A program made the position numbers and the translations under genes. A stretch of 64,000 bases of DNA from JACXVD01 sp020446665 (GTDB lineage: Bacteria; Pseudomonadota; Alphaproteobacteria; Sphingomonadales; Sphingomonadaceae): NCBI GenBank assembly GCA_041396905.1, contig JAWKXQ010000002.1, positions 186,001 to 250,000 of the forward strand. Direction: 5' to 3'. Numbering within the stretch: position 1 is the stretch's first letter; the number at the start of each line of letters is the position of its first letter. The notes beneath the pieces were generated by a model. It had not been told where the DNA came from. It was given only the letters and a program-made list of their open reading frames with translations, and did no database searches. This document shows positions 7,893 to 15,929 of the stretch, one piece after another.

Positions 7893-8795
7893 ATGAGTCA
7901 GCCCACACCGATAAACAGCCATCTGGCCTGCCCGCCGCATTGACGGCTTATGTTATCTGGGGCTTCCTGCCGCTTTATCTGCTGCTGGTAAAGCGTGCCG
8001 CCGACAGAATTTGTCGGCTGGCGGATCATCTGGACCCTTCCTCTATGCCTTTTGATCGTGGCGGTGCGCCGACAAGGCCCGGAATTGCGCCGGGCGCTGG
8101 CAGACTGGCGCTCCCTCGCCATTCTCACCGCATCGGCCACATTGATTGCGATAAACTGGCTGGTCTATGTCTGGGCGATACAGAACAATCAGGTCTACGC
8201 GGCCAGCCTTGGCTATTACATCAATCCGCTGGTCAATGTGTTGCTGGGAACGGTGGTACTGGGGGAGCGCCTGTCGCGGCTGCAATGGTCGGCGGTGGCA
8301 ATCGCTGCATTGGGGATTTGCCTGCTGCTGGGCGGTGCGCTGGACGCCTTGTGGATCAGTCTGACGCTGGCATTATCCTTTGGCGCCTACGGATTGCTGC
8401 GCAAGCAGGTCCCCACCGGCTCGTTGCCGGGTTTGACGATTGAAAGCGCCATCCTCTTGCTCCCCGCAGCGGGGATTGCTCTCTATTATGCATGGGGTCC
8501 GGATGGCTCGGCTTTTTTCCGCACACCGGCGCTCAGCCTGTCAATCATGCTGGGCGGTGCGTTGACCGCCTTTCCGCTGCTGCTTTTCGCCATTGCGGCC
8601 AAGCGGATGGACTATTCGACGCTGGGCTTTACCCAGTTTCTGGCGCCCACAATCGTGTTTATCGTGGCTTTGACTGTGTTCAAGCAACCGCTTGAGCCGG
8701 TCAAGCTGGCTTGCTTCATCCTGATCTGGATCGCGATTGCCGTCTTTAGCTGGGATCTGCTGCAGCGCCGCCGCGTGCCGGAAGCTGGCCGCTAA
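7893..8795 (+). pseudogene. rarD: RarD/EamA-family permease, frameshifted
   Basis: RarD proteins are inner-membrane drug/metabolite-type transporters with ten helices. The ATG at 7893 (AAGGG upstream) reads only 16 codons. The next frame supplies GLPAALTAYVIWGFLPLYLLLVK, the expected first helix, and from about 7995 a third segment supplies PPTEFVGWRIIW through all remaining helices to the end (EamA core SLGYYINPLVN, FTQFLAPTIVF). So the N terminus is spread over two frames with shifts near 7930 and 7994. Either two compensating sequencing errors or a real lesion would explain it. The stop overlaps pyrC by 4 bp (convergent). Confidence 0.75.
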
Positions 8796-9835
8796 CCAAC
8801 GAACCGCCAGCCGATCGTCTCACCGGCGTGAAACGGCACCAGTTCTGCCGCTTCTGTCGCAATGCTGGCTGGCACATCAACCTTGCGCCGTTCCAGTGTC
8901 ACACTGCCTTCATTCAGCGGCAAACCGTAAAAGCGCGGCCCGTTTTCGCTGGCAAAGGCTTCAAGCTTGTCCAGCGCGCCTTCTTCCTCAAAAACGGTGG
9001 CATAGCTTTCCAGCGCATAGGGCGCATTGAATATGCCTGCGCAGCCGCAATCCATTTCCTTGCGTTCGCGCGCATGCGGGGCAGTATCGGTGCCGAGGAA
9101 ATATTTGGCTGATCCGGAGGTTGCCGCCTTGCGCAGCGCCAGCCGGTGCTGTTCGCGCTTGGCCACAGGCAGGCAATAGGCATGTGGGCGCAGGCCGCCT
9201 GCGAAGATGGCATTGCGGTTGATAAGCAGATGCTGCGGAGTGATGGTCGCGGCGACATTATCCCCGGCCTCATCGACAAAAGCGACCGCCTGCGCTGTCG
9301 TGATATGTTCGAAGACCAGTTTAAGTGACGGAATTTGCTGTACAAGCGGTGCCAATACTCGCTCGATAAACACCGCTTCCCGGTCAAACACGTCAATCTC
9401 CGGGCTGGTCACTTCGCCATGAACCAGCAGAGGCATGCCGATCTCTGCCATTCGTTCCAGAACCGGATAGAGCCTGACCACATCGGTTACGCCATGGGCC
9501 GAATTGGTCGTGGCATTGGCAGGATAGAGCTTGGCCGCAGTAAAAATGCCTTGCGCATGGCCCGTCGCCAGATCGTCAGCATCCGTGTTGTCGGTAAGAT
9601 AGCAGGTCATCAGGGGGGCAAAATCGCTCCCTTCCGGAAGAGCCGCCAATATCCGCTCGCGATAGGCAGCGGCTGCTGCACTGTCGGTCACCGGAGGGGA
9701 TAGATTGGGCATCACGATCGCCCGCGCGAATTGCCGCGAAGTGTAAGCGACCACGCTTTTCAGCATCACGCCATCGCGCAAATGCACATGCCAGTCATCA
9801 GGGCGGCGAATCGTCAGCTTGTCGGGACCAGTCAT
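8792..9835 (-). CDS. pyrC: Dihydroorotase, class II (homodimeric, PyrC type)
   Basis: PyrC interconverts carbamoyl-aspartate and dihydroorotate in de novo pyrimidine synthesis in the cytoplasm. The 347-residue frame starts at MTGPDKLTIRRP. It shows the HVHLRDG metal site near residue 16, the carbamylated-lysine region AAKLYPANATTNS, LLVHGEV, EHITT, and the late TDTAPHARERKE motif with the catalytic Asp. Length equals the E. coli enzyme. A possible earlier start (MGGSM, 9847) lacks a better ribosome site. pyrE lies elsewhere in the window (29816). No lesions are seen. Confidence 0.95.
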   Translation of the reverse strand: MTGPDKLTIRRPDDWHVHLRDGVMLKSVVAYTSRQFARAIVMPNLSPPVTDSAAAAAYRERILAALPEGSDFAPLMTCYLTDNTDADDLATGHAQGIFTAAKLYPANATTNSAHGVTDVVRLYPVLERMAEIGMPLLVHGEVTSPEIDVFDREAVFIERVLAPLVQQIPSLKLVFEHITTAQAVAFVDEAGDNVAATITPQHLLINRNAIFAGGLRPHAYCLPVAKREQHRLALRKAATSGSAKYFLGTDTAPHARERKEMDCGCAGIFNAPYALESYATVFEEEGALDKLEAFASENGPRFYGLPLNEGSVTLERRKVDVPASIATEAAELVPFHAGETIGWRFVG

Positions 9836-9882
9836 GGAGCCGCCCATAACGCAGGCGACGCAGTGTCACCAGCGCCAGCAAA

Positions 9883-9913
9883 AGGGGCGAGAAGCCTGAT
9901 GCTTCCCGCCCCT
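9883..9913 (-). terminator. Rho-independent terminator of pstS
   Basis: On the minus strand an AGGGGCGGGAAGC / GCTTCTCGCCCCT stem (one mismatch, 5-nt loop) is followed by TTTT. It lies 22 bp after the pstS stop and upstream of the pyrC start, separating the two. Confidence 0.8.
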
Positions 9914-9934
9914 CTCGCTGTCATCCCTGCGGGA

Positions 9935-10978
9935 TTACTTGAGTTCGTCACCTTTCAGCGTGGTGAAATTGGTGGCGGCGTCCGTTGCCTTGGCTGCGGC
10001 GTCTTCCGGATTGGCAACGAGGCCAATCTTGGCAAGCGGGCCACCCTTGCTCCAGCTCTTGACCCACTCAGCCAGATATTCCTTCAGGCCGGGGATCGCA
10101 TCGAGATGCGCCTTCTTCACATAGACAAAGAGCGGGCGCGCACCGGGATAGGAAAAGTCCGAGATATTGGCATAGGTCGGCTCAACCCCGTTCATCGGCA
10201 GGCCCTGCACCTTGTCGAGGTTCTCTTCCAGATAGGAATAGCCAAACACGCCCACGGCCTTCGGATTGTTCTCGATCTTCTGAACGATCAGATTGTCCTG
10301 CTCGCCCTGATCTACATAGGCGCCATCACCGCGCACTTCCGTGCAGACCTGATCATATTTGTCTTCGTCACTTTCCTTGAGCGCAGCCATGGCCGGATCA
10401 GCCTTGCAACCGACCTCAAGCACCAGCTCCTTCAGCGCGTCGCGCGTGCCGGAGGTGGACGGCGGGCCGTAAACGAGGATCGGATCGGCCGGCAGCGAAG
10501 GGTCAACATCGGCCCAGGTCTTGGCGGTCTGTTCCTTGCCATAGGGGTTTGCGGCAATCGCCTTGTAGACCATTTCCGGGGTCAGATTCATCGTGATCCC
10601 GCCCTTGGACGAAGCGAAGGCGATCCCGTCAAGGCCGACTTGGATTTCGACGATGTCGGTCACGCCATTGGCGGCACAATCGTCGAATTCGGATTTCTTC
10701 ATCCGGCGCGAAGCATTGGCCATATCCGGTGTTTGCGGACCAATACCAGCGCAGAACAGCTTCATGCCGCCGCCCGTGCCAGTCGATTCGATCAGCGGGC
10801 TCTTCATGCCCGGGTTCGAACGAGCGAGCGATTCCGCAACTGCCTTGGCAAAGGGATAGACGGTCGAAGAACCGACAGCGCGCACGGAATCGCGCGAACC
10901 GGCACCCGGTGCGTCGCCGCAGGCAGACAGGGCAAGAGCGGAGATGGCAGCAAAGGCAACAGTTTTGGTAAGACGCAT
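9935..10978 (-). CDS. pstS: Phosphate ABC transporter substrate-binding protein (PstS family)
   Basis: This 347-residue protein has a lipoprotein-type signal (lipobox LSAC at about residue 20). The periplasmic binding fold begins with VRAVGSSTVYPFAKAVAE, followed by ESTGTGGGMKLFCAG, the phosphate-binding loop signature of PstS-like proteins; ILVYGPPSTSGTRDA is the second ligand loop. It delivers phosphate to PstCAB, which is not in this window. It is transcribed alone between a terminator and a 101-bp gap holding a PhoB-like direct repeat, next to an OprP-like porin. Intact. Confidence 0.92.
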   Translation of the reverse strand: MRLTKTVAFAAISALALSACGDAPGAGSRDSVRAVGSSTVYPFAKAVAESLARSNPGMKSPLIESTGTGGGMKLFCAGIGPQTPDMANASRRMKKSEFDDCAANGVTDIVEIQVGLDGIAFASSKGGITMNLTPEMVYKAIAANPYGKEQTAKTWADVDPSLPADPILVYGPPSTSGTRDALKELVLEVGCKADPAMAALKESDEDKYDQVCTEVRGDGAYVDQGEQDNLIVQKIENNPKAVGVFGYSYLEENLDKVQGLPMNGVEPTYANISDFSYPGARPLFVYVKKAHLDAIPGLKEYLAEWVKSWSKGGPLAKIGLVANPEDAAAKATDAATNFTTLKGDELK

Positions 10979-11027
10979 TGTATTCTTCCCTTGTTGGCGG
11001 GTTGTGAGCCCCCGCTAGGCATCAAGT

Positions 11028-11044
11028 GTGACAGGAAGGTGACA
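11028..11044 (-). promoter_or_regulatory. PhoB-box-like direct repeat upstream of pstS
   Basis: Read on the minus strand, two TGTCAC copies start 11 bp apart (TGTCACcttccTGTCAC), matching the 11-bp period of the Pho box. It sits about 50 bp before the pstS start. A further TGTCAC-like half (11069-11075) continues the array. Regulation by phosphate limitation through PhoB is inferred. Confidence 0.7.
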
Positions 11045-11079
11045 AACAGGGCAAAGCTGTCTGTCACCTTCCTCAAAGA

Positions 11080-12474
11080 TCAGAAATCGACCTGCGCACG
11101 CACGCCGACCGCATTGACAGAGTAGGACGTCTTGCCGCCCGCAGCCGGGAAAACGGCATTGTCGTAGGACTGCTTGCCATAATTGAACAGCAGACGGGTA
11201 TAGTCCGTGGGCGTCCATACCAGCGACAGCTGATAGCCATTTTGCGTTCCGCCCACGATCCCGGCATCGGTCAGGTCGAGATAGTCATAGCGGGCATTGA
11301 CTTGCACCGCACCGAAGCCGCCCTCACCCACCGGGTTCTTCGGCTTGACGCGATCAAATGTGCCGTGCTTGTAACCTCGCTTGTCACCGCCGGTCAGGAA
11401 AACACCTGCTTCGACATAGCCGCCAAAGAAGGTCGGATCTGCCAGCATCATCGGGCGCTTGACCTTCTGCCAATAGCCTTCGGCAGCCACGTGGAACGGC
11501 CCCTTGATCGCCGCACCTTCAAGACCAAAGCCCAGTTCGCTGTCTGCACTGAAGCTACCGGTGTTGATGAAGCGCTCACTGGTGAAGTGTACCAGCGGAC
11601 GCTGGCGATAGCGAACGGTCGTGGCGGCATCGTTCAGGTCAGTATAGTGGACCGATCCACCCAAGTGCAGCTGGGTATCGCCAATTTTGGGCATGAACAC
11701 CACGCGGCCATCCGCGCTCCAGCTCTTGCTCGGCAGGTCAGCCATATTGTCGGTGAACAAGCCCCCCTGGATCAGGAAGGCTTTCTTGCTGTATTCCGCT
11801 GAAACACCCACACGACGTTCAAAGCCAAAGGCATCGGTGAAAGCAGCACGTTCAATGAAAGACGTGAAGCGGCTGGAGCTCAGTTCTTCGAGCGACTGGA
11901 AATTGTTGTGCTGGCCTGCAGAAACCGACAGCGCGCCATCCTTGTAGGTCAGGATCGCGTCAGTAACGTCCACTTCGCCACCGGCGAAATCGACTTCGAA
12001 CTTGTAGCCAAAGCCGCCGGGAATATCGCCTTCCACGCCCAGGCGAGCGCGGCGGGCCTCGCTGCCGAAGCCTTCATTGCGACCGGTTGAATTGGGTGCA
12101 TTGACCAAGCCGAAATCATAATTGAGGCGACCGCGCGGCTTGAAAGTGAAGCCTCCCTCACCCTTGAACTTGGGCGCGCCTTTCCATTCGACATTGGTGC
12201 CCGATTCAGCGGCAGCACTGGCAACCTTGGTCGCTTCACTCGCCGCTGTATTTGCCTGCGTGGCCGCAGCGGTCGCTGCGTCGGCCTTGGCTTCCGCCTG
12301 GGCAAGCTCACCCTCCAGGGTTTCAACCCGCTGGTTGAGATATTCGACCTGCCCACGCAATTCGCGGATCTCGGCCAGCACCGCTGCCATATCGGCATCC
12401 TGCGCCGCAGCAGGAACAGACCAGCCGCAGGCTGCGGCGACGGCAAAAGCGGAAATCGTAGTTATGTTACGCAC
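11080..12474 (-). CDS. OprP/OprO-like phosphate-selective porin with coiled-coil N terminus
   Basis: This 464-residue outer-membrane protein has a signal peptide (cleavage near VPAAAQ). A coiled-coil segment spans about residues 27-85 (EIRELRGQVEYLNQRVETLE, then alanine-rich heptads), as in trimeric OprP-type porins. A beta-barrel follows, starting FKPRGRLNYDFG and RLGVEGDIPGGFGYKFEVDF, and ends VGVRAQVDF with a terminal Phe. The family takes up phosphate or polyphosphate. Its position beside pstS and its own Pho-box-like site support a phosphate role. I do not separate OprP from OprO. Confidence 0.9.
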   Translation of the reverse strand: MRNITTISAFAVAAACGWSVPAAAQDADMAAVLAEIRELRGQVEYLNQRVETLEGELAQAEAKADAATAAATQANTAASEATKVASAAAESGTNVEWKGAPKFKGEGGFTFKPRGRLNYDFGLVNAPNSTGRNEGFGSEARRARLGVEGDIPGGFGYKFEVDFAGGEVDVTDAILTYKDGALSVSAGQHNNFQSLEELSSSRFTSFIERAAFTDAFGFERRVGVSAEYSKKAFLIQGGLFTDNMADLPSKSWSADGRVVFMPKIGDTQLHLGGSVHYTDLNDAATTVRYRQRPLVHFTSERFINTGSFSADSELGFGLEGAAIKGPFHVAAEGYWQKVKRPMMLADPTFFGGYVEAGVFLTGGDKRGYKHGTFDRVKPKNPVGEGGFGAVQVNARYDYLDLTDAGIVGGTQNGYQLSLVWTPTDYTRLLFNYGKQSYDNAVFPAAGGKTSYSVNAVGVRAQVDF

Positions 12475-12531
12475 GGGAGACCCCCTTGTGACCTTTTTTC
12501 GTCAAACTCGTGACGCCCGTATGTTTGGTTT

Positions 12532-12549
12532 GCGACAGCTTTGTTACAG
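12532..12549 (-). promoter_or_regulatory. PhoB-box-like site upstream of the OprP-like porin gene
   Basis: On the minus strand CTGTAACAAAGCTGTCGC gives two CTGT halves with 11-bp period, close to the Pho consensus. It lies 58 bp before the porin start, the normal -35 distance. Together with the pstS site it suggests a small Pho regulon here. Confidence 0.7.
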
Positions 12550-12612
12550 TCGGGACTCTATCCACAGCCTATTCGGAATTGATTTCCGCCGCGCCGTCCC
12601 CAATTTGGCTCC

Positions 12613-13347
12613 ATGACAGCAACACACCTGGCTAAACGCGCGGTAATCCGCCTTTCCCCAACTCATAGCGCAGAGGATGTGCGGGCCTTCCTGCAAGGGC
12701 TCGTGACCAATGACGTATCAGGCAAGCTGCCCGTATGGGCCGGGCTGCTTTCAGCCCAGGGCAAGGCGATGTTCGATTTCCTGGTCTGGGATGGCGGCGA
12801 TTCGGGAGAAGTATTGCTCGATTGCGAAGCAGACCTTGCGGACGATCTGGTGAAGCGTCTTTCGCTCTATCGCCTGCGCCGCAAGATCGCGATTGAGCGC
12901 GATGACAGGCTGACCGTGCATTGGAGCAGGGAACCGGCCGAGGGCCGCATCGCTGACCCGCGGCTGCCTGAATTGGGCTATCGCTGGCTGGCCAGTGCAG
13001 ACACCGCAGCTGAACCAGCCGATGGACTGTGGCTGGCCCATCGCCTCGCCTGCGGGGTGACGGAAGGCCATGCGGAGCTGGGCGATATTTTGTGGCTGGA
13101 AACCAATGCGGTTGAACTGAACGGCGTCAGTTTCACCAAAGGTTGCTATATCGGGCAGGAAAACACCGCCCGGATGAACTGGCGGCAAAAGGTCAATCGG
13201 CGGCTTGTCGTCGTGCCTCTCGATCAGTCAGATGAGAAGCGCCGCAAATATACCTATGCTGATCTGGGCCTCGCGGTGGATCATTTGCGGGTAGAAGATA
13301 TTGCCCATCCCCCCGGCTGGTTGCCACTCTCAGCAGACGACGATTAG
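12613..13347 (+). CDS. ygfZ: YgfZ/GcvT-family folate-binding protein (Fe-S assembly factor)
   Basis: This 244-residue protein has the YgfZ signature KGCYIGQENTAR (about residues 178-189), whose Cys is needed for activity in the E. coli homologue. The aminomethyltransferase-like N-terminal fold (LVTNDVSG, GLLSAQGKAMFDFLVW) is present. YgfZ uses tetrahydrofolate to support repair or assembly of certain Fe-S enzymes. Its start lies 138 bp from the divergent porin gene, and the TetR gene overlaps its 3' end by 4 bp. It is shorter than E. coli YgfZ (326 aa), as is usual in alphaproteobacteria. Confidence 0.88.
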   Translation: MTATHLAKRAVIRLSPTHSAEDVRAFLQGLVTNDVSGKLPVWAGLLSAQGKAMFDFLVWDGGDSGEVLLDCEADLADDLVKRLSLYRLRRKIAIERDDRLTVHWSREPAEGRIADPRLPELGYRWLASADTAAEPADGLWLAHRLACGVTEGHAELGDILWLETNAVELNGVSFTKGCYIGQENTARMNWRQKVNRRLVVVPLDQSDEKRRKYTYADLGLAVDHLRVEDIAHPPGWLPLSADDD

Positions 13348-13958
13348 TCGCAGCATTCCGGCGGAAGCTCACCCATTTGTGCAAGAGAACCGGTTAGCAG
13401 CTTGACCGCTTCCTCGCGCGCTGTGTCGCGTTTCAGCCCCAGCGATGCCGCCAGCGGCGCCCCCATCAGCGCATCCCCCAATGCCATCAGAACCAGCGTC
13501 AGCGTGGTCTGGTGCATTTGTTTGATATCTGCATCACTGCCGCATTCTTCCGGGTGCAACTCGTCAACCAGCGCATGGATCGTCTCGATAATCGGATCGA
13601 GCGCATCTTCATTGCCGGATGCCAGCATCCAGCTCGCCAGCGCCCCGCCCCCTTCCTTGTCGAATGCATCAAACGTCAGATCAACCACTTCGCGTGGATT
13701 GCCGATGCCTGCGCGGCTTGCCCGCACTGCCTCGGCAATGGTTTCGCAAACTGTTTGTGCCAGATAACGGGCAAGAGCTTTTTGCAGGCCGGAGGCTGAA
13801 CCGAAATGATGCAGCAAATTGGCATGAGTACGCCCGATCCGTGCCGCCACAGCCTTCAGCGTGACCGATTGCGGCCCTGTTTCGATCAGCAAGGTCCGCG
13901 CAGCCTCCAACGCGGTGTTACGCGATTCTTCCGGGCTGAGACGCTTCCGGCTTGTCAT
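13344..13958 (-). CDS. TetR-family transcriptional repressor
   Basis: The 204-residue protein starts MTSRKRLSPEESR (13958). Its N-terminal helix-turn-helix is clear: EAARTLLIETGPQSVTLK...VAARIGRTHANLLHHFGSASGL (about residues 15-58). The ligand domain is unassigned and ends in CC near the C terminus. It is divergent from the PF10118 hydrolase gene. A CACAAA-GTAG-TTTGTG palindrome lies 10 bp upstream of its start, so it probably controls itself and the hydrolase pair. The inducer is unknown; a lipid or hydrophobic ligand would be a guess. Confidence 0.88.
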   Translation of the reverse strand: MTSRKRLSPEESRNTALEAARTLLIETGPQSVTLKAVAARIGRTHANLLHHFGSASGLQKALARYLAQTVCETIAEAVRASRAGIGNPREVVDLTFDAFDKEGGGALASWMLASGNEDALDPIIETIHALVDELHPEECGSDADIKQMHQTTLTLVLMALGDALMGAPLAASLGLKRDTAREEAVKLLTGSLAQMGELPPECCD

Positions 13959-13967
13959 GGAATCCCC

Positions 13968-13983
13968 CACAAAGTAGTTTGTG
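13968..13983. promoter_or_regulatory. Operator-like palindrome between tetR and the first PF10118 gene
   Basis: CACAAA (13968-13973), spacer GTAG, TTTGTG (13978-13983): a perfect 6-bp inverted repeat lying between the divergent starts at 13958 and 13988. Placement fits TetR autoregulation. Confidence 0.6.
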
Positions 13984-13987
13984 CACT

Positions 13988-14884
13988 GTGACAGAGCATC
14001 AGACCATCGACCTAGACCGCGGCGAGCCGCACGGCAAGGCAGTGACACCGACACCGTCGGATCACGAGCTGACCATTCGCGATGAGCGGTTTTGCCGCAA
14101 GGACCGGCCGCCACGGTGGTGGCATTCCAATGATCCTGTCGCGACTGCCTGGTATAATTCCGTGTCTGCCAGCCTGCCGCGCGGCGAAGCTTTCTTCATT
14201 GATACGCTGCGCGAATTCCGTGACCAGTTGCCGCAGGAGCTGACCGAAGAGGTAAAAACCTTCATCCGGCAGGAAATCAACCACACGCGCGAACATGTCG
14301 CCTTCAACCGGCTGGTTTCAGACCATGGCTATAATGTCGAAAGCATCGACAAGGGCATTGCCGAAATGCTCGCTCTGGCGGCAGACAAGCCCAAGGAAGT
14401 AAATCTGGCGATCAGCATCGCGCTGGAACATTTCGCCGCCTGCATTTCCGACCGTCTGCTGTCCGATCCGCGTTATCTCGAGGGTGCACACCCTGAAGCA
14501 GCCGCGATGTGGCGCTGGCATGCGACAGAGGAAATTGACCACAAGGGCCTCGTCGCTGACGTATGGGATGCGGTGACACGCGACTGGAGCGCATGGCGTC
14601 GCTACAAGACCCGCACTTTGGTGGCACTGCTCATCACCCGCAAATATTTCAGGAACCGCCGCCGAGATGCGATCGGGCTGCTGGCGCAGGACGGCATTAC
14701 CGGCTGGCAAGCCAAATGGCGTCTGCACAAGCTGCTGTGGCTCTCCCCCGGCATGATGAGCCGCATGTTCTTCCAGTGGGCTCGCATTCTTTTGCCCGGA
14801 TTCCATCCATGGAAGCACGATAATCGCGCGCTGCTGGAAAATGCCGAGAGCCATTACAGCCGCGGACCTTTGCCCGCGGAATAG
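13988..14884 (+). CDS. PF10118 metal-dependent hydrolase, first of two tandem paralogues
   Basis: A ferritin-like di-iron family annotated as predicted metal-dependent hydrolases. Ligand motifs are visible: RGEAFFIDTLREF, FIRQEINHTREHVAFN, ALEHFAACI and WHATEEIDHKGLVADVWD, the Glu/His sets expected for a dinuclear site. The C-terminal half is basic and aromatic. I chose GTG 13988 (VTEHQT) because the only upstream ATG (13952) lies inside tetR; neither has a clear ribosome site, so the mRNA may be leaderless. The paralogue follows after a gap holding a strong palindrome. Substrate unknown. Confidence 0.78.
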   Translation: MTEHQTIDLDRGEPHGKAVTPTPSDHELTIRDERFCRKDRPPRWWHSNDPVATAWYNSVSASLPRGEAFFIDTLREFRDQLPQELTEEVKTFIRQEINHTREHVAFNRLVSDHGYNVESIDKGIAEMLALAADKPKEVNLAISIALEHFAACISDRLLSDPRYLEGAHPEAAAMWRWHATEEIDHKGLVADVWDAVTRDWSAWRRYKTRTLVALLITRKYFRNRRRDAIGLLAQDGITGWQAKWRLHKLLWLSPGMMSRMFFQWARILLPGFHPWKHDNRALLENAESHYSRGPLPAE

Positions 14885-14902
14885 AAGCCTCGAACTCAGC
14901 TA

Positions 14903-14939
14903 TTGACACCAGTGTAAGTAGTTGCTACTTACACTGGTG
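14903..14939 (+). promoter_or_regulatory. Promoter overlapped by a perfect 15-bp-arm palindrome
   Basis: CACCAGTGTAAGTAG (14907-14921), TTG, CTACTTACACTGGTG (14925-14939) form a perfect inverted repeat of 33 bp. A -35 TTGACA (14903-14908) and a -10 TACTTA (14926-14931) sit 17 bp apart inside it. A repressor bound here would block RNA polymerase. TetR-family operators have this form; the adjacent TetR protein is the obvious candidate. It controls the second hydrolase gene, 30 bp downstream. Confidence 0.75.
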
Positions 14940-14968
14940 AAAGCTAATCTCTGTGGAGCATCCCCGCC

Positions 14969-15853
14969 ATGAACGCCCCTGTCCAGATTGATGCCGATTC
15001 CGTAGACACCACGTCACGCAGCCCGGCTGACCTTGAAATTATCGTGCGCGACCTGCGCTTTGGACGAGGCAGTAATCCGCGCCACTGGTGGCTGAATGGT
15101 GATCCCGTGGCGACGGCGTGGATGAATGCGCTCTCTGCCACTTTCCCGCGCGGCGAAGCCTTCTTCATCGAAAGCGTAAAGGCCTTTCGCGAAGGGGCAG
15201 ACCCCAAGCTGGAGGCGGAAATCCGCGCTTTTATCAAGCAGGAAATCAACCACACGCGCGAACATATTGCTTTCAACAAGCTGGCCGAAAACACCGGCTA
15301 CGATGTTTCCTTTATCGACCAGCGCGTGAAAGAAATGCTGGCCCAACTGGAGGGGCGCGCACCGATCCTTGATCTGGCCTCAACCATGGCGCTGGAACAT
15401 TTCACTGCCATGCTGGGCCACCAGTTGCTGGCCGATCCCGACTTCCTGAAAGGGGCAGATGGCGATCTGGGCGATCTGTGGAGATGGCACGCCGTTGAAG
15501 AGGTCGAGCACAAGGGTGTCGCCTATGATACCTGGCTGCATGCCACGCGTGACTGGAGCCGGGGCAAGCGCTGGCGGGTAAAGACCATCATGATGCTGAT
15601 CGTAACGAAGAATTTCTTCAAGCACCGGATCGAGGATACCATGGCCCTGCTGCGGCAAGACGGGCTGACTGGCTGGAAATGGCGCTGGCGCCTGTTCAGT
15701 TATCTCCTGATCGCGCCGGGTTTCCTGAGCAAGATCGTCCCGGCCTGGCTTGCCTATTTCATGCCCGGTTTCCACCCGTGGAACCATGATGATCGTGCGC
15801 TGATCGGCAAGCAGGACAGCGAATTCAGCGACGCTATGCTGTCAGCAGAATAG
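14969..15853 (+). CDS. PF10118 metal-dependent hydrolase, second tandem paralogue
   Basis: This 294-residue paralogue of the preceding gene shares the same order of motifs: RGEAFFIESVKAFREG, FIKQEINHTREHIAFN, ALEHFTAMLG, WHAVEEVEHKGVAYDTW and a C-terminal LLRQDGLTGWKWRW block. The Glu and His residues for a di-iron site are present. It has its own promoter and palindromic operator, so expression of the two copies may be separately controlled. A bidirectional terminator follows at 15881. Function in the family is uncharacterised; a lipid or xenobiotic oxidation role is speculation. Confidence 0.85.
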   Translation: MNAPVQIDADSVDTTSRSPADLEIIVRDLRFGRGSNPRHWWLNGDPVATAWMNALSATFPRGEAFFIESVKAFREGADPKLEAEIRAFIKQEINHTREHIAFNKLAENTGYDVSFIDQRVKEMLAQLEGRAPILDLASTMALEHFTAMLGHQLLADPDFLKGADGDLGDLWRWHAVEEVEHKGVAYDTWLHATRDWSRGKRWRVKTIMMLIVTKNFFKHRIEDTMALLRQDGLTGWKWRWRLFSYLLIAPGFLSKIVPAWLAYFMPGFHPWNHDDRALIGKQDSEFSDAMLSAE

Positions 15854-15880
15854 TCGGCGAACCTCTCAGCGCCGCATCCC

Positions 15881-15917
15881 GAAAGGCCTCGCATCCCCCG
15901 CGGGGCCTTTCCTTTTG
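15881..15917. terminator. Rho-independent terminator between convergent genes
   Basis: GAAAGGCC (15881-15888) pairs with GGCCTTTC (15904-15911), followed by CTTTT. It lies after the second hydrolase gene and before the convergent GNAT gene end. Confidence 0.75.
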
Positions 15918-15929
15918 GGGCGCATAGCG

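Noticed and set aside
9731..11125. 464-codon plus-strand frame across pyrC 5' end and pstS
   Set aside because: Runs opposite two well-supported genes and their terminator; amino-acid content is that of an antisense shadow.
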